Shown piece after piece: positions 23,623 through 32,111 of a DNA stretch of 40,453 bases. Origin of the DNA: Thermoplasmata archaeon (lineage in GTDB: Archaea > Thermoplasmatota > Thermoplasmata > Thermoplasmatales > ARK-15). The position numbers and the translations under genes are program-made. The DNA lies in NCBI GenBank assembly GCA_038729465.1, contig JAVYRZ010000003.1:1-40453 (forward strand). The letters run 5' to 3'. Below the pieces are notes generated by a model, which saw nothing but the letters and a program-made list of their open reading frames with translations, made no database searches and was not told where the DNA came from. Within the stretch, counting starts at the first letter, position 1; every line of letters begins with the position of its first letter.

Positions 23623-25458
23623 ATGTTTGGAAATGGCATAATAAATTTTAAGGATATAGCAGTGAAAGGCTATACAAAAATAGGTAACCACGGCATGATA
23701 GCAAATAATAGGACTGCGGCACTGGTTAGTCTCAATGGAACAATTGACTGGGCATGCTTTCCGAACTTTAACTCTCTCCCACTGTTTAGCTCTATATTAG
23801 ACAAGGACAAAGGTGGCTATTTTTCAATCAAGCCTGCAGATACCGATAGACTATCAGTGTACCAGTATTATGAAGGATATACAAACATCTTAGCCACTGA
23901 ATTCATAAAAAATAAGCGGTTAGTATTAAAACTTATAGATTTTATGCCTGCTTCAGAGTATTCTACAATTTATTTCCCTGAGGTTCACAGATTAATTGAA
24001 TCCCCTTCCTCCGATACAGAAATAGAGATCAAATTCAAGCCTGTATTCAACTATGGTCGTAATAAACCACTACTGATAAAAAATGAGAACGGTTATCTTT
24101 TTAAGTCCGGTAATGAAAATGCAGGAATAGTCTCTGACATTAACTTTGAAGAATCTGAGTTGATGGTGTCAAAAACCCTGAAAATGAGTAAGAACGATGC
24201 AAAATGGATAGTGATGGTCTATGGTGAGAAAAATCTTCATAAGTTGAAAGATTATAAATCGTATGACAGGTTAGAAGAAACGATGCTTTACTGGAAAAAA
24301 TGGGTTAATCAGGGTACCTACAATGGTCTTTACAGCAAATATATAGCGAGATCTGCGCTCGTTTTAAAAGCATTATTTTTCGAGCCTACAGGGATGATTG
24401 TTGCGGCTCCAACATCTAGCTTACCAGAATCAATTGGCGGAGAGAGAAATTGGGATTATAGGTTTATGTGGATTCGTGATTCATCATATGTAATAGAATC
24501 TCTTTCTTTGCTTGGATATAAGACAGAAGCGACCAAGTTTTTGTATGATTTTATTGATAAAGTAAACGGCCAAAAATCACTCAGGACAATTTATTCAATT
24601 AACAATTACAAAAATATGGACGAGGTGGAAATAACAGAATATGAAGGATACATGGGATCAAAACCGGTCAGGTTTGGAAATAGAGCATATAAACAATTAC
24701 AGCTTGACCAATATGGTGCAATTATAAATGCTATTTATCATTTTCATAAAATAGGGGGGCTGGTAAATGCATATTTATGGGATTTTATAATCGGGTTGTT
24801 AGCTGAACTAACTGAAAAGTGGCATCTTCCAGATTCTTCAATATGGGAGTTCAGGACCAGAAAAGAGCATTATGTTTATTCAAAAGTGATGGCATGGGTA
24901 GGCTTTGAAAGAGCCATAGAAATCGGGAAAGAGCTACAATATTCTGCACCCTATGAAAGATGGGAAAATACCGCAAAAAAAATAAAAGAGGATATATTAT
25001 TAAGAGGATACAATGAATCTATCGATTCATTTGTGCAGTTTTATGGTAGCAACGATGTGGATGGAGCATTATTAAGGTTACCAATTCTCGGTTTTCTGCC
25101 AGCAAGCGATAAAAGAATAAAAAACACGATTAAGAAGATAGAAAAAGATTTAATGTATGAAAATTCATTTTTTAGGAGATACAACAATGATGATGGACTG
25201 AAAGGAAAGGATAATCTATTTTTGCTGCTTTCATTCTGGTATACTTTGGATTTAATATTACTTGGCGAAATAGAAAAGGCTAAAAGCGTGTTTGAGGCGG
25301 TTCTTGAGAAAGCGAACCATCTCGCACTTTTTTCAGAGGAACTGGACATCAAGACTGGTGAACTAATCGGTAATTATCCGCAGGCTTTAACGCATCTAGG
25401 GGTCATAAGCGCTGCTTATCAAATCAACAAGATACTAAAGAATAGATTGGAACAGTAA
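23623..25458 (+). CDS. GH15 family glycoside hydrolase, trehalase or glucoamylase
   Basis: The 611-residue protein belongs to the GH15 subgroup with the N-terminal signature IGNHGMIANNRTAALVSLNGTIDWACFPNFNS. It has a beta-sandwich domain, then the (alpha/alpha)6 barrel beginning near SLPESIGGERNWDYRFMWIRDSS. The putative acid Glu is in SSIWEFRTRKEHYVYS and the base Glu in FSEELD, followed by GNYPQALTHLG. Enzymes of this subgroup in Thermoplasma and Sulfolobus have been shown to be trehalases. The nearby GT4/HAD pair strengthens trehalase over glucoamylase. It differs clearly from the GH15 protein at 14549-16447. There is no signal peptide; cytoplasmic. Confidence 0.88.
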   Translation: MFGNGIINFKDIAVKGYTKIGNHGMIANNRTAALVSLNGTIDWACFPNFNSLPLFSSILDKDKGGYFSIKPADTDRLSVYQYYEGYTNILATEFIKNKRLVLKLIDFMPASEYSTIYFPEVHRLIESPSSDTEIEIKFKPVFNYGRNKPLLIKNENGYLFKSGNENAGIVSDINFEESELMVSKTLKMSKNDAKWIVMVYGEKNLHKLKDYKSYDRLEETMLYWKKWVNQGTYNGLYSKYIARSALVLKALFFEPTGMIVAAPTSSLPESIGGERNWDYRFMWIRDSSYVIESLSLLGYKTEATKFLYDFIDKVNGQKSLRTIYSINNYKNMDEVEITEYEGYMGSKPVRFGNRAYKQLQLDQYGAIINAIYHFHKIGGLVNAYLWDFIIGLLAELTEKWHLPDSSIWEFRTRKEHYVYSKVMAWVGFERAIEIGKELQYSAPYERWENTAKKIKEDILLRGYNESIDSFVQFYGSNDVDGALLRLPILGFLPASDKRIKNTIKKIEKDLMYENSFFRRYNNDDGLKGKDNLFLLLSFWYTLDLILLGEIEKAKSVFEAVLEKANHLALFSEELDIKTGELIGNYPQALTHLGVISAAYQINKILKNRLEQ

Positions 25459-25470
25459 CTTATAAAAAGG
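25459..25470 (+). promoter_or_regulatory. TATA box of KDG aldolase
   Basis: CTTATAAAAAGG directly after the GH15 stop is centred 27 nt before the ATG at 25491. It predicts a separate, leaderless transcript for the aldolase-HAD-GT4 operon. Confidence 0.5.
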
Positions 25471-25490
25471 ATGAAGTATATTGTAACAGT

Positions 25491-26354
25491 ATGAAATATA
25501 ATGGAATTGTAACCCCGATGATTACTCCATTCAAAAAGACTGGAGAAGTTGATTATAGCAGTATAGATATCTTAGTAGATTTTCTTAAATCTATTGGCGT
25601 ATCAGGAATATTTCCATCAAGTTCTACTGGACTGTTTCCTTTTCTCAGCATTGATGAGAGAAAAAAAATGCTAGAGCAGGTTTTAAAAAATTCAGAGAAT
25701 TTGAAAATATTTGAAGGAATAGGTGCTGTGGACACGGATAGTGCAATTGAACTTGCCAGGCATGCCAAGGATGTTGGTGCAGATGCAGTAGTGCTAATGC
25801 CATCTTACTACATAAAATCAGATCAAAGCTGGATAATTAATCATTTTGAAAAAGTATTAGAAAAAGTGGATATTGATTTTATGATCTACAATATTCCACA
25901 ATTTACTGGAAGTACTGTGGAATTGAAAACTATTGAATATTTAAAAACTAATTTTTCTCAGATTTCCGGGATAAAAGACAGCTCTGGAGATATGCGCTAT
26001 TTTTCAAAATTAATGCGGTTTAAAGATTCTAATTTTTCAGTGTTTCAGGGTCAAGATGACCTAATGTTAATCTCTCTCACTCTTGGAGCTGATGGAGGCG
26101 TGTGCGGCACTACTAATTTCATAAAATACATTGTGGATCTCTATGAACATTATCGCGATGGGGATATTGATAAAGCCAGAATATTGCAGATAGAAAAAAT
26201 AAACAATATTATGGATGTTCTTGCGAGCTCAAATTTCCCGGCAGGCTACTATTCTGCATTTTACAATAAATTTAAAGTTAATGGAGGATATCGCAATCCT
26301 ATGCTAGCTCCTTCAAAAGAAGCATCTGAATCTATCTTAAAGTGGATTAAATAA
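25491..26354 (+). CDS. kdgA: 2-keto-3-deoxygluconate aldolase (DapA/NAL family)
   Basis: This enzyme cleaves KDG (and in several archaea KDPG) to pyruvate and glyceraldehyde, using a Schiff-base Lys. The 287-residue TIM barrel has Tyr133 in MIYNIP, Lys162 in GIKDSSGD, and PSSSTGLFPFLS at the carboxylate-binding loop. It belongs to the DapA superfamily; the position next to gnaD and glucose dehydrogenase makes KDG aldolase far more likely than dihydrodipicolinate synthase. It is the first gene of an operon: the HAD phosphatase begins 1 nt after its stop. Confidence 0.9.
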   Translation: MKYNGIVTPMITPFKKTGEVDYSSIDILVDFLKSIGVSGIFPSSSTGLFPFLSIDERKKMLEQVLKNSENLKIFEGIGAVDTDSAIELARHAKDVGADAVVLMPSYYIKSDQSWIINHFEKVLEKVDIDFMIYNIPQFTGSTVELKTIEYLKTNFSQISGIKDSSGDMRYFSKLMRFKDSNFSVFQGQDDLMLISLTLGADGGVCGTTNFIKYIVDLYEHYRDGDIDKARILQIEKINNIMDVLASSNFPAGYYSAFYNKFKVNGGYRNPMLAPSKEASESILKWIK

Positions 26355-26355
26355 G

Positions 26356-27033
26356 ATGGCAGAAATTGAGTTTAATAAGCTTAACTTAATAGTTTTAGAT
26401 TATGACAGGACAGTTACAGATTCAAGCTTGAATTTTGATAAAAGAATAGTAGCACCAATTACAAAACTGAGAGAAAGTGGTGTTAAAGTTGCTTTAGTTA
26501 CAGGCAGAGAATGGGATAGCATTTCTTCATTAAAAGACTGGTTTGATGCCATTGCTTTTGAAAATGGTGCGCTGGTATATGCAAAAAACAAGAAATATAA
26601 ATATTATGCAGAAAAAAATGATGAGATAAAAGAGCTGTTGATCGGACAAGGCATAAAATATACTGCCGGCGAAGTAATATTTTCAATATCTTTACAGGAT
26701 TTTAATAGACATCGGCAGTTATTTGAAAAATTTAATAATGTTGAATACATTAAAAATATCGGAAGTGTCATGATACTGCCAAATGGAATAAATAAAGGTT
26801 CTGCGGTTCAAAAAATTCTGAAACTTCTGAACATACAAGAAAACTACAGTTTAGCAATAGGTGATGGAGAAAACGATGTCGAAATGTTCAATGCAGTTAG
26901 ATATAGAGTAAGCATAGAAAATTCAGTTAAGGAATTAAAAGATATTTCAGATCTATGCATACACAAAGAAGCATCTGAGGGCGTTTTAGAATTTCTGAAC
27001 ATCATAATATATGAAAGGGGTGAAAACAAATGA
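26356..27033 (+). CDS. HAD-IIB phosphatase, candidate trehalose/glucoside phosphate phosphatase
   Basis: The 225-residue HAD-superfamily protein has the nucleophile motif LDYDRTVTD (DxD with Arg instead of the usual Gly), VTGRE, a Lys in GINKGSAV, and GDGENDVEMF. The cap is type IIB, as in Cof-like, phosphoglycolate, sucrose- and trehalose-phosphate phosphatases. It sits 1 nt after kdgA and overlaps the GT4 gene by 4 nt (ATGA). Coupling to a glycosyltransferase suggests it removes phosphate from that enzyme's product, for example trehalose 6-phosphate. Phosphoglycolate phosphatase is the main alternative. Family firm, substrate inferred. Confidence 0.82.
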   Translation: MAEIEFNKLNLIVLDYDRTVTDSSLNFDKRIVAPITKLRESGVKVALVTGREWDSISSLKDWFDAIAFENGALVYAKNKKYKYYAEKNDEIKELLIGQGIKYTAGEVIFSISLQDFNRHRQLFEKFNNVEYIKNIGSVMILPNGINKGSAVQKILKLLNIQENYSLAIGDGENDVEMFNAVRYRVSIENSVKELKDISDLCIHKEASEGVLEFLNIIIYERGENK

Positions 27034-28364
27034 ATATCGGGATAGTTTCGCAGACTCCGCTGATAAAGTTTAACGAAAACGCAGAAAAAGAGCATATAAT
27101 TAAATTATCTGACCTTGACAAGAAAGCATATAATTATACGATTGGCGGGGTAAGTATAATGGTCAATAATCTAATTAGAAAAATGCAGGATAGCAAGTTT
27201 GCTACTAAAGTGTACTGGTTTGCCTTAAATCCAAAAGCTCCATATAAGATAATTGTTAGAGACAATTTCGAATTATATAACATAAGCCAGCAGCCAAAAA
27301 TGCTTAAGGCATATACCAATTTTAAAGAGATTTTATGGAACAATATCCACGGATTTAAGCATGAAGAATTCGATAGAGAAGAGTATCTTGGGTTTTTAAA
27401 TTATAATTGGCTTGTTGCAAAGGGTGTGTTGGAAATGAAAGAAAACATAGATTTACTGATGATTCATGATTTTCAACAGCTGATGGTAGGTTCGATGATC
27501 GGGCCTGCCAAACCTGCAGTATTAAGGTGGCATATACCATTCATTCCAGAAAACTTTACTTTTCAGATTCGAAAATTCATAGTTAATGGTTTAGAGGGAT
27601 TTGATTCAATAATAGTAAGCACAAAAAGAGATCTAGAAGGATTAATAAGAGCAGGGTATAGAGGCATAGCATATCAGATTTATCCAAACATAGATCCAGA
27701 AAAATGGGGCAGAGAATCAAAGAAAGCCGCAGTAAGCTTTGGTGAAACTTACGGAATAAAAGAAGATGATTTTTTGGTACTGAATGTTGCAAGAATGGAT
27801 CCTATGAAATCTCAGGACATTTTGATAAAGGCGGTAGCAAGATTAAAAAAATCTATACCTAACATCAAGTTGATGCTCGTTGGCAACGGTAGCTTTACGA
27901 GCAGCTCTAATGGATTGGGATCCAGCAAAGGAGAGTTACATAAACAATATCTGAAAGAACTTGTGAAAAAACTGAGCATTGAAGATAGGATTATATTTAC
28001 AGGATATCTGCCAGATAGTGTTCTTTCTAAAGCATATGAACGCGCAGATCTGTTTGTTTTACCATCAAAAATTGAGGGGTTCGGGTTAAGTGTCGTAGAA
28101 GCATGGATATATGAAAATGTAACCATAGTGAGCAGAGGTGCGGGTGTGTCTGAACTCATTACCGATGGCGTTAACGGTTTTAAATTTAATCCGGGGGAGT
28201 ACATAGAACTTGCTAATATCATTCTAAAAGTATATAAAGAGGAACAAGAAAGAAGTGAGATAGGAAAGAATGCGCATCGGATGGCAAAGCAATGTTACAT
28301 CTCAAACGTGTACAAGCAAACTGAAAGAGTCTTAAGGATTACGCTTGATAATTTTGGAGTATAG
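27030..28364 (+). CDS. GT4 glycosyltransferase, trehalose-synthase (TreT)-like
   Basis: The 444-residue retaining GT4 enzyme resembles TreT along its length: GGVSIMVNNLI, IHDFQQL, VLRWHIPF (TreT-like), NVARMDPMKSQDILIKAV with the donor-binding Arg/Lys, VGNGSF, and LPSKIEGFGLSVVEAW (E-x7-E). TreT joins NDP-glucose to glucose to make trehalose; related GT4 enzymes can use glucose 6-phosphate and form trehalose 6-phosphate. The coupled HAD phosphatase upstream favours a phosphate intermediate. GGGGTGA (27017-27023, spacing 6) is a clear ribosome binding site. It is the last gene of the kdgA operon. Confidence 0.83.
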   Translation: MNIGIVSQTPLIKFNENAEKEHIIKLSDLDKKAYNYTIGGVSIMVNNLIRKMQDSKFATKVYWFALNPKAPYKIIVRDNFELYNISQQPKMLKAYTNFKEILWNNIHGFKHEEFDREEYLGFLNYNWLVAKGVLEMKENIDLLMIHDFQQLMVGSMIGPAKPAVLRWHIPFIPENFTFQIRKFIVNGLEGFDSIIVSTKRDLEGLIRAGYRGIAYQIYPNIDPEKWGRESKKAAVSFGETYGIKEDDFLVLNVARMDPMKSQDILIKAVARLKKSIPNIKLMLVGNGSFTSSSNGLGSSKGELHKQYLKELVKKLSIEDRIIFTGYLPDSVLSKAYERADLFVLPSKIEGFGLSVVEAWIYENVTIVSRGAGVSELITDGVNGFKFNPGEYIELANIILKVYKEEQERSEIGKNAHRMAKQCYISNVYKQTERVLRITLDNFGV

Positions 28365-28407
28365 ATCTTACAGTAAAATATAAAAAAGATTGAATAAAGA
28401 AAACAGA

Positions 28408-28436
28408 AGCAATTATATATAGGTATAGCAATTATA
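28408..28436 (+). promoter_or_regulatory. promoter of prepilin peptidase with direct repeat
   Basis: The 10-bp sequence AGCAATTATA occurs twice (28408-28417 and 28427-28436, offset 19). The first copy leads into AATTATATAT, about 29 nt before the ATG at 28446, and is the likely TATA box. Confidence 0.4.
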
Positions 28437-28445
28437 AAAACCAGC

Positions 28446-29309
28446 ATGTCAGATTCAATAAGCGTGATCAGATTCATCATCGGTGCAATAATATTACTGA
28501 TTGCAGCCTATCAGGATTATAAAAGTAGGCTGGTATCTTCAATACTTTGGGTTTTAATGGCTATTGCTGGCATCTCAATACTCTCTTATCAGCTGATATT
28601 TGTATTTGATAACAGTTTTGCACTATATTTTATTCCTGTTATCCTACTCCTGTTTTTTGAGTGGTATGTAGAGCTCAGCAAAAATGTGAGGATCTTAATA
28701 AATGGAATTGGATTCGTTTTATCGATCATGCTGTTATCTCTTTCATTTAATTTGAGCACATTTTCGGTATTCTTGATAATTTTGATAATACTTGTAGCAA
28801 AGCTATTTTATATTAAAAAGATACTAAAAGGTAAGGCTGATGCAAAAGCCCTTATGAGTATTGCAATACTTGTTCCGTATTATCCCGCATTATTTACAAT
28901 TTATTCACTACCGTCCATAAACAGAAATATCGCTCAGGTAACTTTCCCATTTGCTATAGAAGTGTTAATGAACGCTGCAGTTACAGCAGTTTTGTATGTG
29001 TTATATCTGTTTTTTTTCAATGTTTCAAAGAGAGACATTGGGTTTCCAGAAATGTTTTTAGGATACAAATTGAAAATAGGAGATTTTAAAAAGAAACATG
29101 TCTGGCTGTTAGAGAGAATTGATGATGGTGGAACACATTATCTATCTCTGACACCTGATGAAAGCGCTGAAAACTCGGAACTTGAAAAATTCAGGGTAAG
29201 AAACATAGAAAAGGTCTGGGTTCAGCCGCAAATTCCATTTGTAGTATTCATGCTAATAGGTTTCATACTAGCATTTCTATTTGATGATCTGTATCTATTT
29301 ATACACTAA
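28446..29309 (+). CDS. archaeal prepilin peptidase (A24 family)
   Basis: The 287-residue membrane aspartic protease removes the class III signal peptide from pilin or archaellin precursors. The first catalytic Asp is in IAAYQDYKSRLV after membrane span 1, and the second in GKADAKAL (a GxGD-type motif with Ala at the third position). About seven hydrophobic segments are visible, the last at the very C-terminus (FVVFMLIGFILAFLF). The soluble insertion before it (roughly residues 195-260) matches the archaeal A24 C-terminal domain type. It lies alone between the trehalose cluster and rtcB, and overlaps rtcB convergently by 4 nt. The pilus assembly operon at 36521-40453 likely uses the same pilins. 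Confidence 0.87.
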   Translation: MSDSISVIRFIIGAIILLIAAYQDYKSRLVSSILWVLMAIAGISILSYQLIFVFDNSFALYFIPVILLLFFEWYVELSKNVRILINGIGFVLSIMLLSLSFNLSTFSVFLIILIILVAKLFYIKKILKGKADAKALMSIAILVPYYPALFTIYSLPSINRNIAQVTFPFAIEVLMNAAVTAVLYVLYLFFFNVSKRDIGFPEMFLGYKLKIGDFKKKHVWLLERIDDGGTHYLSLTPDESAENSELEKFRVRNIEKVWVQPQIPFVVFMLIGFILAFLFDDLYLFIH

Positions 29310-30757
29310 CCTTTTACTACACCTATAGGTCTCATTCTGGCAACAATATTGCTGATTCCAGCTCCTGCAACAGCATTTACAACATCGTCCACATTTTTAT
29401 AAGATTCTGGTGCTTCTTCAGCAGCGCCGTCAGAGGTTGCTGATTTCACATATATCCCTTTATCATATAGCACTTTTTTCACTGATTCACCTTTAAATCT
29501 GCGCAGTGATTCCGTTCTAGACATTGCTCTTCCTGCACCATGGCATGTAGAGCCAAAAGTCTCAGACATAGCAATATCAGTGCCCACCAACAAATATGAT
29601 GCTCTTCCCATGTCTCCAGGAATCAGAACAGGTTGCCCGATTTCCTTGTATTTTTCAGGTAGCTCATCATTGTTTTTGTTGAAAGATCTCGTAGCACCCT
29701 TACGATGCACAACCACTTTTTTTCTAGTGCCATCTATCACATACTCTTCAACCTTTGCAATGTTATGTGCTACACCATAGATCAGTTCCATTTCCAGCTC
29801 TTCCGGTGTTCTTTTTAAAACGTTAGAAAAAGAGTTGCGGATCCAGTGCACGATCATTTGCCTATTTGCAAATCCAAAATTTGCAGCTGAGTTCATTGCT
29901 TTAAAATAGTTATTTGCCTCAGCACTATGAATCGGAGCGCAAGCTAATTGTTTGTCTGGCAACTCTATTTTGTATTTATAAGCAGCCTGTTCCATTACCT
30001 TAATATAATCTGTAGCAACCTGGTGCCCTAATCCTCTGGATCCAGTATGAATCATCACAGTAACCTGCCCTTCTCTGTCAATGCCCATTTTTCTGGCGAT
30101 ATCGGGTAAAAAAATCTTGTCTACAACTTGTACTTCCACAAAATGATTTCCAGCTCCTAACGTTCCAATCTGTGAAAATCCGCGATCTTTAGCTTTGTCA
30201 GATACTTTTGAGGTATCTGTATCAGGCAACTTTCCAGATGCTTCTGTGGATCCTAGATCTTTTTCCCAACCATAGCCATTAGACACGGCCCAATGCGATC
30301 CTGAATGCAAAATATCATCTAATTTTGATTTGTTTAATTTCAATTTTCCCTCAGAACCTACTCCTGAAGGTACTTCTTTAAAAATAGTATTTACTATATC
30401 TTTAATGTTTAATCTGATAGTATCTAAATTCAGGTTGGTCCTTAGCATGTTCACTCCACAGTTTATATCGTATCCTACCCCACCAGGTGAGATTATACCC
30501 GTTTCATAATCAAATGCTGCAACTCCCCCGATCGGAAATCCATAACCCCAGTGTATATCCGGCATAGCATAGGATGCTCTTATAATACCCGGCAACGTTG
30601 CTACATTTGCTACCTGTTCAGGAGCCTGATCTTTTTTAATCTGCTCTATAAGAGAATCAGAAGCAAAAATTATGCCTGGTACTCTCATCCCTTTTTTGTA
30701 AGTTTGAGGAATTTTCCATCTAAAACTATCTATTTTTTCTAGTGTACCGGTCCACAT
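29306..30757 (-). CDS. rtcB: RtcB RNA ligase
   Basis: This enzyme joins 2',3'-cyclic phosphate (or 3'-phosphate) to 5'-OH RNA ends with GTP and Mn2+, sealing tRNA halves after intron removal. The 483-residue protein shows the metal-binding Cys in GGVGYDINCGVN, GAGNHFVEVQ, MIHTGSRGLGH, and the guanylylated His in CHGAGRAMSR. There is no intein insertion. It lies 27 nt after ftsZ on the same strand. A TATA-like AATTTTTATAATTA about 23 nt before the ATG overlaps the end of ftsZ, so it may have its own promoter as well. No archease gene is seen here. Confidence 0.95.
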   Translation of the reverse strand: MWTGTLEKIDSFRWKIPQTYKKGMRVPGIIFASDSLIEQIKKDQAPEQVANVATLPGIIRASYAMPDIHWGYGFPIGGVAAFDYETGIISPGGVGYDINCGVNMLRTNLNLDTIRLNIKDIVNTIFKEVPSGVGSEGKLKLNKSKLDDILHSGSHWAVSNGYGWEKDLGSTEASGKLPDTDTSKVSDKAKDRGFSQIGTLGAGNHFVEVQVVDKIFLPDIARKMGIDREGQVTVMIHTGSRGLGHQVATDYIKVMEQAAYKYKIELPDKQLACAPIHSAEANNYFKAMNSAANFGFANRQMIVHWIRNSFSNVLKRTPEELEMELIYGVAHNIAKVEEYVIDGTRKKVVVHRKGATRSFNKNNDELPEKYKEIGQPVLIPGDMGRASYLLVGTDIAMSETFGSTCHGAGRAMSRTESLRRFKGESVKKVLYDKGIYVKSATSDGAAEEAPESYKNVDDVVNAVAGAGISNIVARMRPIGVVKG

Positions 30758-30784
30758 AGCATATCATCTCGTTAATTATAAAAA

Positions 30785-31909
30785 TTATTTGACTACATCC
30801 ACTCCATACGCTGCTTTTAGTTCTGATTCAGTCATTTTCCCCAAAATCTGCTTTGATTTTACACCCGTAGCTACAATCATGACTGATATTTTTCCTTCAA
30901 AATCAGGGTTGATTGCTGCTCCCCATATGATTCTCGCTTTGTCACCTACTCGCGTATGTACGTTTTCAACAATCTGCTGTGCCTCAGATATAGTCATCTC
31001 TGGCCCACCGGTTACATGAATAAGAATGCCTAAAGCCGTGCTTATATCTACTTCTAACAACGGAGAATTAATTGCATCTTCCAGTGCTTCTTTCGCTCTT
31101 TCATCACCCGGAGACTCACTTTCTCCAACGCCAATCATGGCAACGCCACCACTTTTCATAATTGTTTTCAGATCATTGAAATCCAGGTTCACTAATCCTG
31201 GTCTGGTAATCAGCTCTGTTAATCCTTTAATAGCTCGCATTAAGACAGTATCTGCCAGCTTAAAAGCATCGTTTAATGGGAGTCTAGGTACTATCGCCAG
31301 AAGTTTGTCATTTGGAATTGTTATCACTGTATCCGCTAAGTCCCTCAATTTTTCCAGACCCCACAAAGCATTATCTAATCTAACCCTTCCTTCTGCTGAA
31401 AAAGGTAACGTACATACCGCAATTGTGAGAGCCCCCAGTTCTTTCGCGATTTTTGCAACATACGGGGCACTGCCTGTTCCTGTTCCACCGCCTAATCCAG
31501 AGGTTATAAATACAATATCCGCACCCTGCAGTGCTTCTTTAATATTATCTTCTGCCTCTTTCGCAGCTTCTTCTCCAACACTAGGTTCTGCACCCGCACC
31601 TAATCCTCTAGTGATACGCTTTCCCAATAATATCTTTTTTTGAGATTTTGTAATTAATAAATGCTGTGCATCGGTATTAGCTGCTATAAGTTCAGCACCG
31701 ACTATTCCCTCTTCAGTAATTCTCGTGATGGTATTTGATCCAGACCCGCCACAACCAATGATTTTAATATTAGTTTTTAAACCTTTTAAAATTTCAATTA
31801 GCTCAGCATCTTCTTGATTATCTTGGCTCACAGCTGCCTGTGTTTGTTGACTTGATGTAGGAGTATATGCAGAATATTTTGCTAACGCATCTTTAACCAA
31901 AGATTTCAT
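30785..31909 (-). CDS. ftsZ: cell division protein FtsZ
   Basis: This tubulin-like GTPase forms the division ring at mid-cell. The predicted 374-residue protein has an N-terminal Gln/Ser-rich extension (about 1-45), then GCGGSGSNTITR, the tubulin signature GGGTGTGSAP, NTDAQHL, and NDKLL in the T7 region. It ends shortly after the C-terminal domain, with no obvious long tail. I chose ATG at 31909 with GGTG 7 nt upstream; the frame also contains GTG at 31915. Its presence, with no Cdv/ESCRT gene in view, supports a euryarchaeal-type division system. It probably shares a transcript with rtcB. Confidence 0.95.
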   Translation of the reverse strand: MKSLVKDALAKYSAYTPTSSQQTQAAVSQDNQEDAELIEILKGLKTNIKIIGCGGSGSNTITRITEEGIVGAELIAANTDAQHLLITKSQKKILLGKRITRGLGAGAEPSVGEEAAKEAEDNIKEALQGADIVFITSGLGGGTGTGSAPYVAKIAKELGALTIAVCTLPFSAEGRVRLDNALWGLEKLRDLADTVITIPNDKLLAIVPRLPLNDAFKLADTVLMRAIKGLTELITRPGLVNLDFNDLKTIMKSGGVAMIGVGESESPGDERAKEALEDAINSPLLEVDISTALGILIHVTGGPEMTISEAQQIVENVHTRVGDKARIIWGAAINPDFEGKISVMIVATGVKSKQILGKMTESELKAAYGVDVVK

Positions 31910-32111
31910 AACCACACACCTTTATTTAATAGTAATTTTTTGAAAGTATATGAATTTATCCATTTTATATCAGAGTATACGAGTGAAATATTCAATTTTT
32001 TTTAAATATTGAATAAAGAAAGTAGTCTTAAGTACATATAAAAGTATGAAAAATATTATATATAGCATAAATTATACATGTACAATAGTATCATAGGTGA
32101 GGTGGATAAAT
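31910..32111. promoter_or_regulatory. divergent promoter region ftsZ / giant surface protein
   Basis: About 200 bp, very AT-rich. A minus-strand TATA-like element GATATAAAATGG near 31959-31970 could serve ftsZ with a leader of about 30 nt. A plus-strand element ATTATATATAG (32054-32064) could serve the giant gene. Between them is an 8-bp perfect inverted repeat TATTCAAT / ATTGAATA (31989-31996 and 32008-32015, 11-nt spacer). Confidence 0.45.

Noticed and set aside
14549-25458. The two GH15 genes as a recent tandem duplication
   Set aside because: Their N-terminal signatures and catalytic-loop sequences differ strongly, and they belong to different GH15 subgroups.
29306-30757. Intein in rtcB, common in archaea
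   Set aside because: The protein is 483 residues with all RtcB motifs uninterrupted and no splicing motifs.
31026-31643. 205-codon open frame on the plus strand
   Set aside because: It lies wholly opposite ftsZ, whose conserved GTP-binding motifs prove the minus strand is coding. The Ser/Ala/Pro-rich translation is typical of an antisense shadow.
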